DNA from: Streptomyces sp. Root431
Lineage (GTDB): Bacteria; Actinomycetota; Actinomycetes; Streptomycetales; Streptomycetaceae
Reading direction: 5' to 3'
Length of the DNA stretch: 64,000 nt
NCBI RefSeq assembly: GCF_001426585.1
Contig: NZ_LMEI01000012.1
Location: 240,962-304,961 of the forward strand
Numbering within the stretch: position 1 is the first letter of the stretch; each line of letters starts with the position of its first letter. Below are positions 34,780 through 42,847 of the stretch, one piece after another. Under the pieces are notes generated by a model that was given only the letters and a program-made list of their open reading frames with translations, made no database searches and was not told the origin of the DNA. The position numbers were made by a program, and so were the translations under genes.

Positions 34780-36165
34780 TTACGCGTTCGCGCCGGCCTT
34801 GCGGCGGCGGGCGAAGACGAGCGCGCCGGCGCCGAGGACGACGGCCCCGGCGGCGGCGAGGCCGAGCGGCAGGGTGTCGTTCGCACCGGTGGCGGCGAGG
34901 GCGCCGTTGTTCACCGCGGTGTTCGACGAGCCGCCCTGCTGGGTGGTGTTGCCGTTGCCCGTGGAGGTGACGGTCGGCGCCGGGGTCGGCGTCGTGGTCG
35001 ACGGGGACGGCTCCGGGGACTCCGTCGCCGAGGTGGGCTTCGGGGTCGGCTTGTCGTCCTTGGCCGCGAGGATGTCGAAGTGGGCGGTCGCGACGTCCTC
35101 GGCCATGCCGCAGGCGTCGTCGGCGTTGGTCTCGTACGCGCCGCCCGCGAAGGCCACGCCCTTGCCGACAGGAGCGTCCTCATCGACCGTGAGGCGCAGC
35201 TTCACGTCGGCGGAGCCGCCCTTGACCAGCTTGCCGACCTCGATGGCGTCGGACTTCTCGGTGAACTCCGTCCACTCCAGGTTGTCGGCGGAGGACCACT
35301 CGACCTGGATGAGCTGGTTCTCCCAGTCCGTCTCGTCGTCGATGACGTCACCGGACTCCGGGAGCTGGAGGGCGCCGGCGTAGGCCTGGACCGACTCCAG
35401 GGTCCGGTCGGAGATGTTGGTGACCCGCAGCGAGAAGACGGCGCTGCTGCCGGCGGTGATCGTCTTCGGCCCGTTCAGCGCGACCGTGAGGGAGGGGTCC
35501 TTCTCCATCTCCTCCTCCTCGCAGATCGCGCCGCCCTCGAACTCCTCCAGGGCGGCCTCAGCGTCGGCGAGGTCCTGCTCGGCCACCACGATGTCGGCGG
35601 CGAGCAGACTGGCCTTCTGGGAGAGGGCGACCCGCGCGTTCTGGACGGCGAGGTCCGCGTTCTTCAGGCGGAGGTCGGCGGCGGTCGTGCCGGCGACGGC
35701 GGCCTCGACGGCGGTCTTCGCGTCGGTGACGGCCTGCTCGGCCGCGGCGATCTGCTCCGGCGTGGCGGTGCTGCCGGTCTCCTTCAGCTTCGCCAGCGCC
35801 GCCTCGGCGGTGACGAGTGCCGCGTCGGCGGTGGTCTTCGCGGTCTTGGCGGCCTCGACGGCGGCCTTGGCCGCGGCGAGCTCGGTCTTCAGGGCCTCGC
35901 CGACGTTGCCGTCCCGGAGGTCCTGCACGACCGCCTTGCGCTGGGTCTCCAGCTCCTCGAGCTTCTCCTCCGCCGCGGTGACGGCGGCGAGCAGCTTCTC
36001 GTACTCGGCGAAGTCGTCGCCGTCCGATTCCTCGTCCGGGGCGGGCTTCTCCGTCGAGGCGGGCGTCGGCTTGGTGTCGGCGAACGCGGGCGCGGCGGAG
36101 AGGAACAGGACCGGGGTGGTCACGGCGGCCGCCACGGCGGTCGCGAGAATGCGGCGAATCTTCAC
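34780..36165 (-). CDS. LAXTG-anchored surface protein with coiled-coil region
   Basis: A 461-residue exported protein. The signal peptide is RRILATAVAAAVTTPVLFLS, cleaved near AFADTKP. Residues 45-215 are Ala/Glu/Lys-rich and predicted coiled coil. Residues 230-370 look like an Ig-like or DUF11-style repeat (AVFSLRVTNISDRTLESVQA). A Thr/Pro/Ser linker follows, then LAATGAND, a hydrophobic helix and RRRKAGANA. LAxTG is the sorting motif of class E sortases, so it should be linked to peptidoglycan. The binding partner is unknown. Confidence 0.88.
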   Translation of the reverse strand: MKIRRILATAVAAAVTTPVLFLSAAPAFADTKPTPASTEKPAPDEESDGDDFAEYEKLLAAVTAAEEKLEELETQRKAVVQDLRDGNVGEALKTELAAAKAAVEAAKTAKTTADAALVTAEAALAKLKETGSTATPEQIAAAEQAVTDAKTAVEAAVAGTTAADLRLKNADLAVQNARVALSQKASLLAADIVVAEQDLADAEAALEEFEGGAICEEEEMEKDPSLTVALNGPKTITAGSSAVFSLRVTNISDRTLESVQAYAGALQLPESGDVIDDETDWENQLIQVEWSSADNLEWTEFTEKSDAIEVGKLVKGGSADVKLRLTVDEDAPVGKGVAFAGGAYETNADDACGMAEDVATAHFDILAAKDDKPTPKPTSATESPEPSPSTTTPTPAPTVTSTGNGNTTQQGGSSNTAVNNGALAATGANDTLPLGLAAAGAVVLGAGALVFARRRKAGANA

Positions 36166-36454
36166 AGTGCGGGACCTTTTTCCTGGTCAGGGAGGGTGAG
36201 AGAAGTGCGGGGCACGCGCCTGCGGTAGCTTCACGCGGCGCGGTACCACTGTGATCCTATGACCGGGAACAGCCCTACGGGAGACCTGTTTTCGCAGCTC
36301 GGCGCCGGGTCCGAGACCCACCGTGGACGCAAATCGCGCGAAGCCGGACAGTTGCTCACGGAGGCCGCACTTTCTGTGTGATCCATGTCATCAGCGCCCG
36401 GCGGCAGGCCCCGTAACGTGTCCCCCACACACGTGGAAAGCGAGGCACGCACAG

Positions 36455-37681
36455 ATGTCCGAGCACAGCCCGCTCGACCTGGCCGAGGGCGATCCCTTCG
36501 GCCCGCACAACCTCCCGTACGGCGTCTTCACCACCGCCGACGCGCCCGAGCGGCGCCGGCTCGGCGTCCGGATCGGCGGGTACGTGCTGGACGCGGGCGC
36601 CGCGGCGCACGCGCTCGGCTCGCCCTACGCGGCCCTGCTCGCCCAGCCGAGCCTGAACCCGCTGCTCGCGGCCGGGCGGACCGCCTGGCGCGATGTGCGT
36701 CGGGCGCTCACCGCCTGGGTGACGGTGCCCGCGCACCGGGCGGACATCGAGCCGCTCCTGTACCCGCTGGACGCGGTGACGCTGCACCTGCCGTACGAGG
36801 TCGCGGACTACGTCGACTTCTACGCGAGCGAGCACCACGCGACGAACGTGGGCCGGATCTTCCGCCCGGACGGCGACGCGCTGACCCCCAACTGGAAGCA
36901 CCTGCCGATCGGTTACCACGGTCGCGCGGGCACGGTCGTGGTCTCCGGCACCGATGTCGTACGCCCCTCCGGGCAGCGCAAGGCGCCGGCGGACGCGGCC
37001 CCGGTCTTCGGGCCCTCGATCAAGCTGGACATCGAGGCGGAGGTCGGCTTCCTCGTCGGCGCCCCGTCGGAGCTGGGGAAGCCGGTCGCGCTCGGCGACT
37101 TCCGGGAGCACGTCTTCGGCCTGTCGCTGCTCAACGACTGGTCGGCGCGGGACGTCCAGGCCTGGGAGTACGTGCCGCTCGGCCCGTTCCTCGGCAAGTC
37201 GTTCCAGACGTCGGTGGCGGCCTGGGTGACGCCCCTGGAGGCGCTGGACGCCGCCCGGACCGCCCCGCCCGCGCGGGACTTCCCGCTCCTTCCGTACCTG
37301 GACGACGCGGCCGAGGAGGAGCCGGGCGGCTTCGACGTGCGGATCACGGTGGAGATCAACGGCGAGGCCGTGGCCGAGCCGCCGTTCGCCACCATGTACT
37401 GGACGGCGGCCCAGCAGCTCGCCCACATGACGGTGAACGGCGCCTCGCTGCGCACGGGTGACCTGTACGGCTCCGGGACGGTCTCCGGGCCCGAGGTGGG
37501 CCAGCGCGGCTCGCTGCTCGAACTCACCTGGAACGGCCGGGACGCGATCGAACTGGCCGGTGGCAAGCGGACGTTCCTGGAGGACGGCGACGAGGTCGTG
37601 CTCACGGCCTGGGCACCGGGCCCGGACGGCACGCGGGTGGGTCTCGGCGAGGTCCGGGGCCGGATCGTTCCTTCCGCCTGA
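36455..37681 (+). CDS. fahA: Fumarylacetoacetase
   Basis: A 408-residue enzyme that splits 4-fumarylacetoacetate into fumarate and acetoacetate, the last step of Phe/Tyr breakdown through homogentisate (EC 3.7.1.2). The N-terminal SH3-like domain (DPFGPHNLPYGVFTTADAPE) and catalytic domain are full length. Key segments are VDFYASEHHATNVGRIFRPD, KLDIEAEVGFLVG and LLNDWSARDVQAWEYVPLGP, which carry the metal-binding acidic residues and the catalytic His. ATG 36455 opens the conserved N-terminus. The other pathway genes are not in the window. Confidence 0.95.
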   Translation: MSEHSPLDLAEGDPFGPHNLPYGVFTTADAPERRRLGVRIGGYVLDAGAAAHALGSPYAALLAQPSLNPLLAAGRTAWRDVRRALTAWVTVPAHRADIEPLLYPLDAVTLHLPYEVADYVDFYASEHHATNVGRIFRPDGDALTPNWKHLPIGYHGRAGTVVVSGTDVVRPSGQRKAPADAAPVFGPSIKLDIEAEVGFLVGAPSELGKPVALGDFREHVFGLSLLNDWSARDVQAWEYVPLGPFLGKSFQTSVAAWVTPLEALDAARTAPPARDFPLLPYLDDAAEEEPGGFDVRITVEINGEAVAEPPFATMYWTAAQQLAHMTVNGASLRTGDLYGSGTVSGPEVGQRGSLLELTWNGRDAIELAGGKRTFLEDGDEVVLTAWAPGPDGTRVGLGEVRGRIVPSA

Positions 37682-37699
37682 CTTCCTTCCGCCTGACCG

Positions 37700-38521
37700 C
37701 TAGCGCAGGCGCCAGAGGGCGGGGACGTTCGGCGGCTCCCAGCCGGCCTGGGCGGTGTGTGCCTGGAGGCACACATAGCCCGGGCCGCCGTACGTGACGG
37801 TGTCCCCGGCCCGGTAGGCGGTCCCGGCGGCCCAGGTGCCGCCGGGCGTCCCCGTGGGGCTCGGCGTCGGGCTGGGGCCGGGGTCCTGCGGCACGTTCAG
37901 GACGAAGTCGAAGGCGGCTTCCCGGGCCCCGCCCGCGTCCCGGACGGTCATCAGGAGCCGCGGGTCGAAGATCGTGTCGGTGTTGTTGCGGGGTTCGTTC
38001 GGGAAGTACAGCTGCGTGGTGAGCACGGGCCGGCCGGGGGCCTGGAGCTTGACGTGGAGGTGCCGGGTGCGGCCCGGGTAGAGGCCGGGGACGATCGTGG
38101 TGAGCGCGAAGGCGCCCCGCGCGTCGGTGAATTGGTGGCCGCGGAAGCGGAATCCGGAGTTGTCGTAGGCGCCGTTGGTGTCGGCCTGCCAGAAGTCGAG
38201 CAGGACGCCCGGTATCGGCTTGCAGGCGAGCCCGAAGACATAGCCGCTGACGGTGAGCCGGATCCCCGGGGTCCCGGCCTCCAACAGGCTGGTCCTTCGC
38301 GGCGAGTTGGGCTTGAAGTACGGGCCCTCGGTCTGCGGCGGAGTCGGGTCGTCACCGTCGTCGCACGCCGGGGTGAGCGCGGGCACCGCCTCGCCGGCGG
38401 TGAGAGTACGGGCGAGCGCCGGGACGCCCATGAGCACGGCGGGCGCCGCCATACCGGCGGCGAGCGCGGCGCGCAGCACCGCCTTGCGGGTGACGTGCCC
38501 GGTGCTGGTTTCGTTGTCCAT
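37700..38521 (-). CDS. Secreted intradiol ring-cleavage dioxygenase with CBM5/12 module
   Basis: A 273-residue exported fusion. The N-terminal signal (RKAVLRAALAAGMAAPAVLM) precedes a protocatechuate-dioxygenase-like domain: PQTEGPYFKPNSPRRTSLLE, GVLLDFWQADTNGAYDNSGF, TIVPGLYPGRTRHLHVKLQA and TTQLYFPNEP hold the Tyr and His ligands of Fe(III). After a Pro/Thr linker comes WAAGTAYRAGDTVTYGGPGY through WEPPNVPALWRL, a chitin/cellulose-binding module of family 5/12. Similar fusions are known in biomass-degrading Streptomyces, where they attack lignin-derived catechols on polysaccharide. ATG 38521 has a GGAG site. Confidence 0.9.
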   Translation of the reverse strand: MDNETSTGHVTRKAVLRAALAAGMAAPAVLMGVPALARTLTAGEAVPALTPACDDGDDPTPPQTEGPYFKPNSPRRTSLLEAGTPGIRLTVSGYVFGLACKPIPGVLLDFWQADTNGAYDNSGFRFRGHQFTDARGAFALTTIVPGLYPGRTRHLHVKLQAPGRPVLTTQLYFPNEPRNNTDTIFDPRLLMTVRDAGGAREAAFDFVLNVPQDPGPSPTPSPTGTPGGTWAAGTAYRAGDTVTYGGPGYVCLQAHTAQAGWEPPNVPALWRLR

Positions 38522-38567
38522 GCCTGCCTGCTCCTCGCGTGGGGGCTGAGGGGGTTCGGCAACGAAC

Positions 38568-39506
38568 CTAGGCGGGGACGCCGCCGTCTTCGATGGACGG
38601 AACGGGGCCGTCATGGTGTTTTCGGAAGTCCCCCGGGCTGCGTCCCGCCTCCCGCCGGAAGAAGCGGCAGAAGTACGCCGGATCCTCGAACCCGACCCGC
38701 GCCGCCACCTGCCGCACCGACAGCGAGGTGGCCACCAGCAGCCGTTGCGCCTCCCGCACCCGCGCCTCCCGCAGCAGTACGGCGGGGGTCCGCCCGGTGG
38801 CGGCCCGCACGAGCTCGGTCAGGTACCCCGGGGTGACCCCCAGCCGCCCGGCACACTCCCGCACGGACACCCCGCCGACCCCGGCGTCGGACGCGATCCG
38901 CAGGAACTCCCCGGCAAGCCCCTGCGGCGGCACCACGACCCGCCCGCCCGGCACCCGGGCGGCCCGCACGAGCAACACGTGCAGCAAGGACCGCAGCACC
39001 CCGGCGAACCCGTCGTCCCCGCCCCGGTACTCCTCGGCGAGCTCCCCCATCAGCAACGAGGTCCGCTCGTGCGCGCTCCGGTCGAGATCCACCCAGGGCC
39101 GCTCGCCGAGCCGCCGCAGCAGCTCCTCGTCCCCGACGCCGCCCACCAGGAACTCGGGCGTGAACAGCACGAGGGACCCTTCGAGCCCCCGCACCCCCTC
39201 CCACCGGTGCACCTGCCCGGGAAGGATCACCCCCAGCTGGGGAGGACGGAGGACGAACCGCTCCGCGTCGAGCACGTGCACGCCCGTCCCCTCGACGACG
39301 TGCACGATCTCGTAGAACGTGTGCCGGTGCGGATAGTCGGCCCGGGACATCGGCCCCATCGCATCGAACCCCCCGGCCGCGAACGGCACCCGCTCCGGCA
39401 GCCGCACCTCCAACCGGTGCACCGGCGGCTCCCCGGCTAAAACCGCGGTCCCACGCACGGAATCCTCCCCGACAGGTACAGACCATTCGGCGATCCACGA
39501 TCCCAC
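38568..39506 (-). CDS. AraC-family transcriptional regulator
   Basis: A 312-residue regulator. The N-terminal cupin-like sensor has YPHRHTFYEIVHVVEGTGVH and LGVILPGQVHRWEG. The C-terminal double helix-turn-helix runs from VSVRECAGRLGVTPGYLTEL to LSVRQVAARVGFEDPAYFCR, ending FRREAGRSPGDFRKHH. It lies 46 bases upstream of the dioxygenase gene on the same strand, so it may both precede and control that gene in response to an aromatic or sugar ligand. The GTG start is at 39506. Confidence 0.9.
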   Translation of the reverse strand: MGSWIAEWSVPVGEDSVRGTAVLAGEPPVHRLEVRLPERVPFAAGGFDAMGPMSRADYPHRHTFYEIVHVVEGTGVHVLDAERFVLRPPQLGVILPGQVHRWEGVRGLEGSLVLFTPEFLVGGVGDEELLRRLGERPWVDLDRSAHERTSLLMGELAEEYRGGDDGFAGVLRSLLHVLLVRAARVPGGRVVVPPQGLAGEFLRIASDAGVGGVSVRECAGRLGVTPGYLTELVRAATGRTPAVLLREARVREAQRLLVATSLSVRQVAARVGFEDPAYFCRFFRREAGRSPGDFRKHHDGPVPSIEDGGVPA

Positions 39507-39567
39507 GCGAACCGCCCCCTGTCAGGAGGCCCCGCGTCACCGGCCGCGCCGGCTCGGGTACGCCGAA

Positions 39568-39594
39568 GGGCCCGGCTCGCTTCGAGCCGGGCCC
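39568..39594. terminator. Terminator after the nuo operon
   Basis: GGGCCCGGCTCG and CGAGCCGGGCCC form a perfect 12-bp stem with a 3-base loop, 18 bases beyond the nuoN stop on the minus strand. Confidence 0.85.
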
Positions 39595-39612
39595 CGCACG
39601 CGCGCGTGACGC

Positions 39613-41265
39613 CTACCGGACGAAGACGCTCGCCTGGTTCGCCAGGTTCAGGAAGTACTGCGGCGCGAGGCCGAGCACCAGCGTGACCACGACGCCCGCC
39701 GTGATGGTGAGTGTCGTCAGGGCCGAGGGCACGGCGACCGTGGGGCCGTCCGCCTTCGGCTCGCTGAAGAACATCAGCACGATCACTCGGATGTAGAAGA
39801 ACGCGGCGATCGCCGAGGAGAGCACGCCGACCACGACGAGCGCGCCCGCGCCGCCGTCCGCCGCCGCCTTGAAGACCGCGAACTTGCCGGAGAAGCCGGA
39901 GGTCAGCGGAATGCCGGCGAAGGCGAGCAGGAAGACTGCGAAGACCGCCGCGACGAGCGGCGAACGGCGCCCGAGACCGGCCCACTTGGAGAGGTGGGTG
40001 GCCTCACCGCCCGCGTCCCTGACCAGGGTGACGACGGCGAACGCGCCGATCGTCACGAAGGAGTACGCCCCCAGGTAGAAGAGGACGGACGAGATGCCGG
40101 CGGGGGTGGCGGCGATGACACCGGCCAGCAGGAATCCGGCGTGCGCGATGGACGAGTAGGCCAGGAGCCGCTTGATGTCGGTCTGGGTAATGGCGACGAT
40201 CGCACCGCCCAGCATGGTGACGATCGCGACGCCCCACATGACCGGCCGCCAGTCCCAGGTGAGGCCCGGCAGCACCACGTACAGCAGGCGGAGCAGCGCG
40301 CCGAACGCGGCGACCTTGGTCGCGGCGGCCATGAAGCCGGTGACCGGGGTCGGGGCGCCCTGGTAGACGTCCGGGGTCCACATGTGGAACGGCACGGCGC
40401 CGACCTTGAAGAGGAGCCCCGCGAGGACCATGGCGAAGCCGATGAGCAGCAGGACGTCGTTGCCCATGGTGCCGGCGAGCGCCGGGTCGACGGAGACGAC
40501 AGCGCCGTCGACGACGCGGGCGATCGTCGCGTACGAGACGGAGCCCGCGTAGCCGTAGAGCAGGGCGATCCCGAAGAGCAGGAACGCCGAGGAGAAGGCG
40601 CCGAGGAGGAAGTACTTGACGGCCGCCTCCTGCGACATCAGCCGCTTGCGGCGGGCGACGGCGCAGAGCAGGTACAGCGGGAGGGAGAAGACCTCCAGGG
40701 CGACGAAGAGCGTCAGGAGGTCGTTGGCCGCCGGGAAGACCAGCATGCCGGCGATCGCGAACAGTGCGAGCGGGAAGACCTCGGTGGTGGTGAAGCCGGC
40801 CTTGACGGCCGCCTTCTCCTGCTCGCTGCCGGGGACGGCGGCGGCCTCGGCGGCGAAGGAGTCGACCTTGTGGCCGTGGTCGGCCGGGTCGAGCCTGCGC
40901 TCGGCGAAGGTGAAGACCGACACGATCGAGGCGAGGAGAATGGTGCCCTGGAGGAAGAGGGCGGGTCCGTCGACGGCGATGGCGCCCATGGCCGCGATCT
41001 GGGCCTTGGTGGAGCCGTAGCCCCCGGCCGCCAGGCCGACGACGGCGGCGAAGGCGGCGGCGAGGGCGAGGACCGACAGGAAGACCTGGGCGACGTACCG
41101 GCCCTTGCGGGGCACGAAGGCCTCGACGAGGACGCTGAGGATCGCGGCGGTCAGCACGATGAGTACGGGCGAGAGCTGCGTGTACTCGATGTGCGGTGCC
41201 GGGATCTTGTTCAGCGGCTCGACCGCCGCCGTCGTCCACAGGCTGTGGACAGCCGTTGTACTCAC
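39613..41265 (-). CDS. nuoN: NADH-quinone oxidoreductase subunit N
   Basis: A 550-residue antiporter-like membrane subunit of Complex I with about 14-15 helices. FALEVFSLPLYLLCAVARRK and FLLGAFSSAFLLFGIALLYG carry the conserved Glu and Lys region. PFHMWTPDVYQGAPTPVTGF and DIKRLLAYSSIAHAGFLLAG are family marks. It pumps protons in the membrane arm. It is the last gene of the operon and its ATG overlaps the nuoM stop as ATGA. Confidence 0.97.
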   Translation of the reverse strand: MSTTAVHSLWTTAAVEPLNKIPAPHIEYTQLSPVLIVLTAAILSVLVEAFVPRKGRYVAQVFLSVLALAAAFAAVVGLAAGGYGSTKAQIAAMGAIAVDGPALFLQGTILLASIVSVFTFAERRLDPADHGHKVDSFAAEAAAVPGSEQEKAAVKAGFTTTEVFPLALFAIAGMLVFPAANDLLTLFVALEVFSLPLYLLCAVARRKRLMSQEAAVKYFLLGAFSSAFLLFGIALLYGYAGSVSYATIARVVDGAVVSVDPALAGTMGNDVLLLIGFAMVLAGLLFKVGAVPFHMWTPDVYQGAPTPVTGFMAAATKVAAFGALLRLLYVVLPGLTWDWRPVMWGVAIVTMLGGAIVAITQTDIKRLLAYSSIAHAGFLLAGVIAATPAGISSVLFYLGAYSFVTIGAFAVVTLVRDAGGEATHLSKWAGLGRRSPLVAAVFAVFLLAFAGIPLTSGFSGKFAVFKAAADGGAGALVVVGVLSSAIAAFFYIRVIVLMFFSEPKADGPTVAVPSALTTLTITAGVVVTLVLGLAPQYFLNLANQASVFVR

Positions 41266-42842
41266 TGGGCGGCCTCCACGTTCGGCACGGTGGGCTGGGG
41301 GTCCTTCTGCTGGACGTCGGACATGGTGTGCTGCACCGCCGGGTTGACGATGTCCGTCAGCGGCTTCGGGAAGACGCCGAGGAAGATCAGGACGGCGATC
41401 AGCGGGACGACCACCGCCAGTTCACGCACGCGCAGGTCCGGCAGCCCGCGCACCTCCTCCTTCACCGGCCCGGTCATCGTCCGCTGGTACAGGACGAGGA
41501 CGTAGAGCGCGGCGAGGACGATGCCGGTGGTGGCGATGATGCCCGCCACCGGGTACCGGGCGTAGGTGCCGACCAGGACCAGGAACTCGCTGACGAACGG
41601 CGCCAGTCCGGGCAGCGACAGGGTCGCGAGGCCGCCGATCAGGAAGGTCCCGGCGAGCACCGGGGCGACCTTCTGCACGCCGCCGTAGTCGGCGATGAGC
41701 CGCGAGCCGCGCCGGGAGATCAGGAAGCCGGCGACGAGCATCAGCGCGGCCGTCGAGATGCCGTGGTTGACCATGTAGAGCGTGGCACCGGACTGGCCCT
41801 GGGTGGTCATCGCGAAGATGCCCAGGATGATGAAGCCGAAGTGCGAGATCGACGCGTAGGCGACCAGCCGCTTGATGTCCCGCTGGCCGACGGCGAGCAG
41901 CGCCCCGTACACGATGCTGATGAGCGCGAGGACGATGATCGCCGGGGTGGCCCACTTCGAGGCCTCGGGGAAGAGCCCGAGGCAGAAGCGGAGCATCGCG
42001 AAGGTGCCGACCTTGTCGACGACGGCGGTGATGAGGACGGCGACCGGGGCGGTCGCCTCCCCCATCGCGTTCGGCAGCCAGGTGTGCAGCGGCCAGAGCG
42101 GCGCCTTCACCGCGAAGGCGAAGAAGAAGCCGAGGAAGAGCAGCCGCTCGGTGTTGGTCGCCATGTCGAGCGAGCCGTCGGCCCGCGCCGCGGCGATCTC
42201 GGTGAGCGAGAAGTTCCCCGCGACCACGTAGAGCCCGATGACGGCCGCCAGCATGATGAGGCCGCCGACCAGGTTGTAGAGCAGGAACTTGACCGCCGCG
42301 TACGAGCGCTGGGCCGCCGCGTTCTCGTCGGAGCCCGAGTGCGCCCGGTCGCCGAAGCCGCCGATGAGGAAGTACATCGGGATGAGCATGGCTTCGAAGA
42401 GGACGTAGAAGAGGAAGACGTCGGTGGCCTCGAAGGAGAGGATCACCATCGCCTCGACCATGAGGATCAGGGCGAAGAAGCCCTGGGTCGGGCGCCAGCG
42501 CGGGGACTTCGTCTCCAGGGGGTCGGCGTCGTGCCAGCCCGCCAGGATGATGAAGGGGATCAGCAGCGCGGTGAGCGCGATGAGCGCCACCCCGATGCCG
42601 TCCACGCCGAGTTCGTAGCGGACTCCGAAGTCCTTGATCCAGGCGTGGTTCTCGGTCAGCTGGTACCGGTCGCCGCCGGGTTCGAACCGTACGAAGACGA
42701 CGGCGGCGAGCACCAGCGTGGCGAGCGAGACGAGCAGCGCCAGCCATTTGGCGGCGGTGCGACGGGCGGCGGGGACGGCGGCGGTGAGGATCGCACCGGC
42801 CGCCGGCACCGCTGCCGTCAGCGTAAGGAGCGGGAAGGACAT
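41262..42842 (-). CDS. nuoM: NADH-quinone oxidoreductase subunit M
   Basis: A 526-residue ND4-type antiporter-like subunit with about 14 helices. FVLFEAMLIPMYFLIGGFGD has the conserved Glu, FAVKAPLWPLHTWLPNAMGE the conserved Lys/His region, and DIKRLVAYASISHFGFIILG the second pumping motif. It starts MSFPLLTLTA at ATG 42842, five bases after the nuoL stop. The longer open frame upstream is the antisense shadow of nuoL. Confidence 0.97.
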   Translation of the reverse strand: MSFPLLTLTAAVPAAGAILTAAVPAARRTAAKWLALLVSLATLVLAAVVFVRFEPGGDRYQLTENHAWIKDFGVRYELGVDGIGVALIALTALLIPFIILAGWHDADPLETKSPRWRPTQGFFALILMVEAMVILSFEATDVFLFYVLFEAMLIPMYFLIGGFGDRAHSGSDENAAAQRSYAAVKFLLYNLVGGLIMLAAVIGLYVVAGNFSLTEIAAARADGSLDMATNTERLLFLGFFFAFAVKAPLWPLHTWLPNAMGEATAPVAVLITAVVDKVGTFAMLRFCLGLFPEASKWATPAIIVLALISIVYGALLAVGQRDIKRLVAYASISHFGFIILGIFAMTTQGQSGATLYMVNHGISTAALMLVAGFLISRRGSRLIADYGGVQKVAPVLAGTFLIGGLATLSLPGLAPFVSEFLVLVGTYARYPVAGIIATTGIVLAALYVLVLYQRTMTGPVKEEVRGLPDLRVRELAVVVPLIAVLIFLGVFPKPLTDIVNPAVQHTMSDVQQKDPQPTVPNVEAAQ

Positions 42843-42847
42843 GGGAG

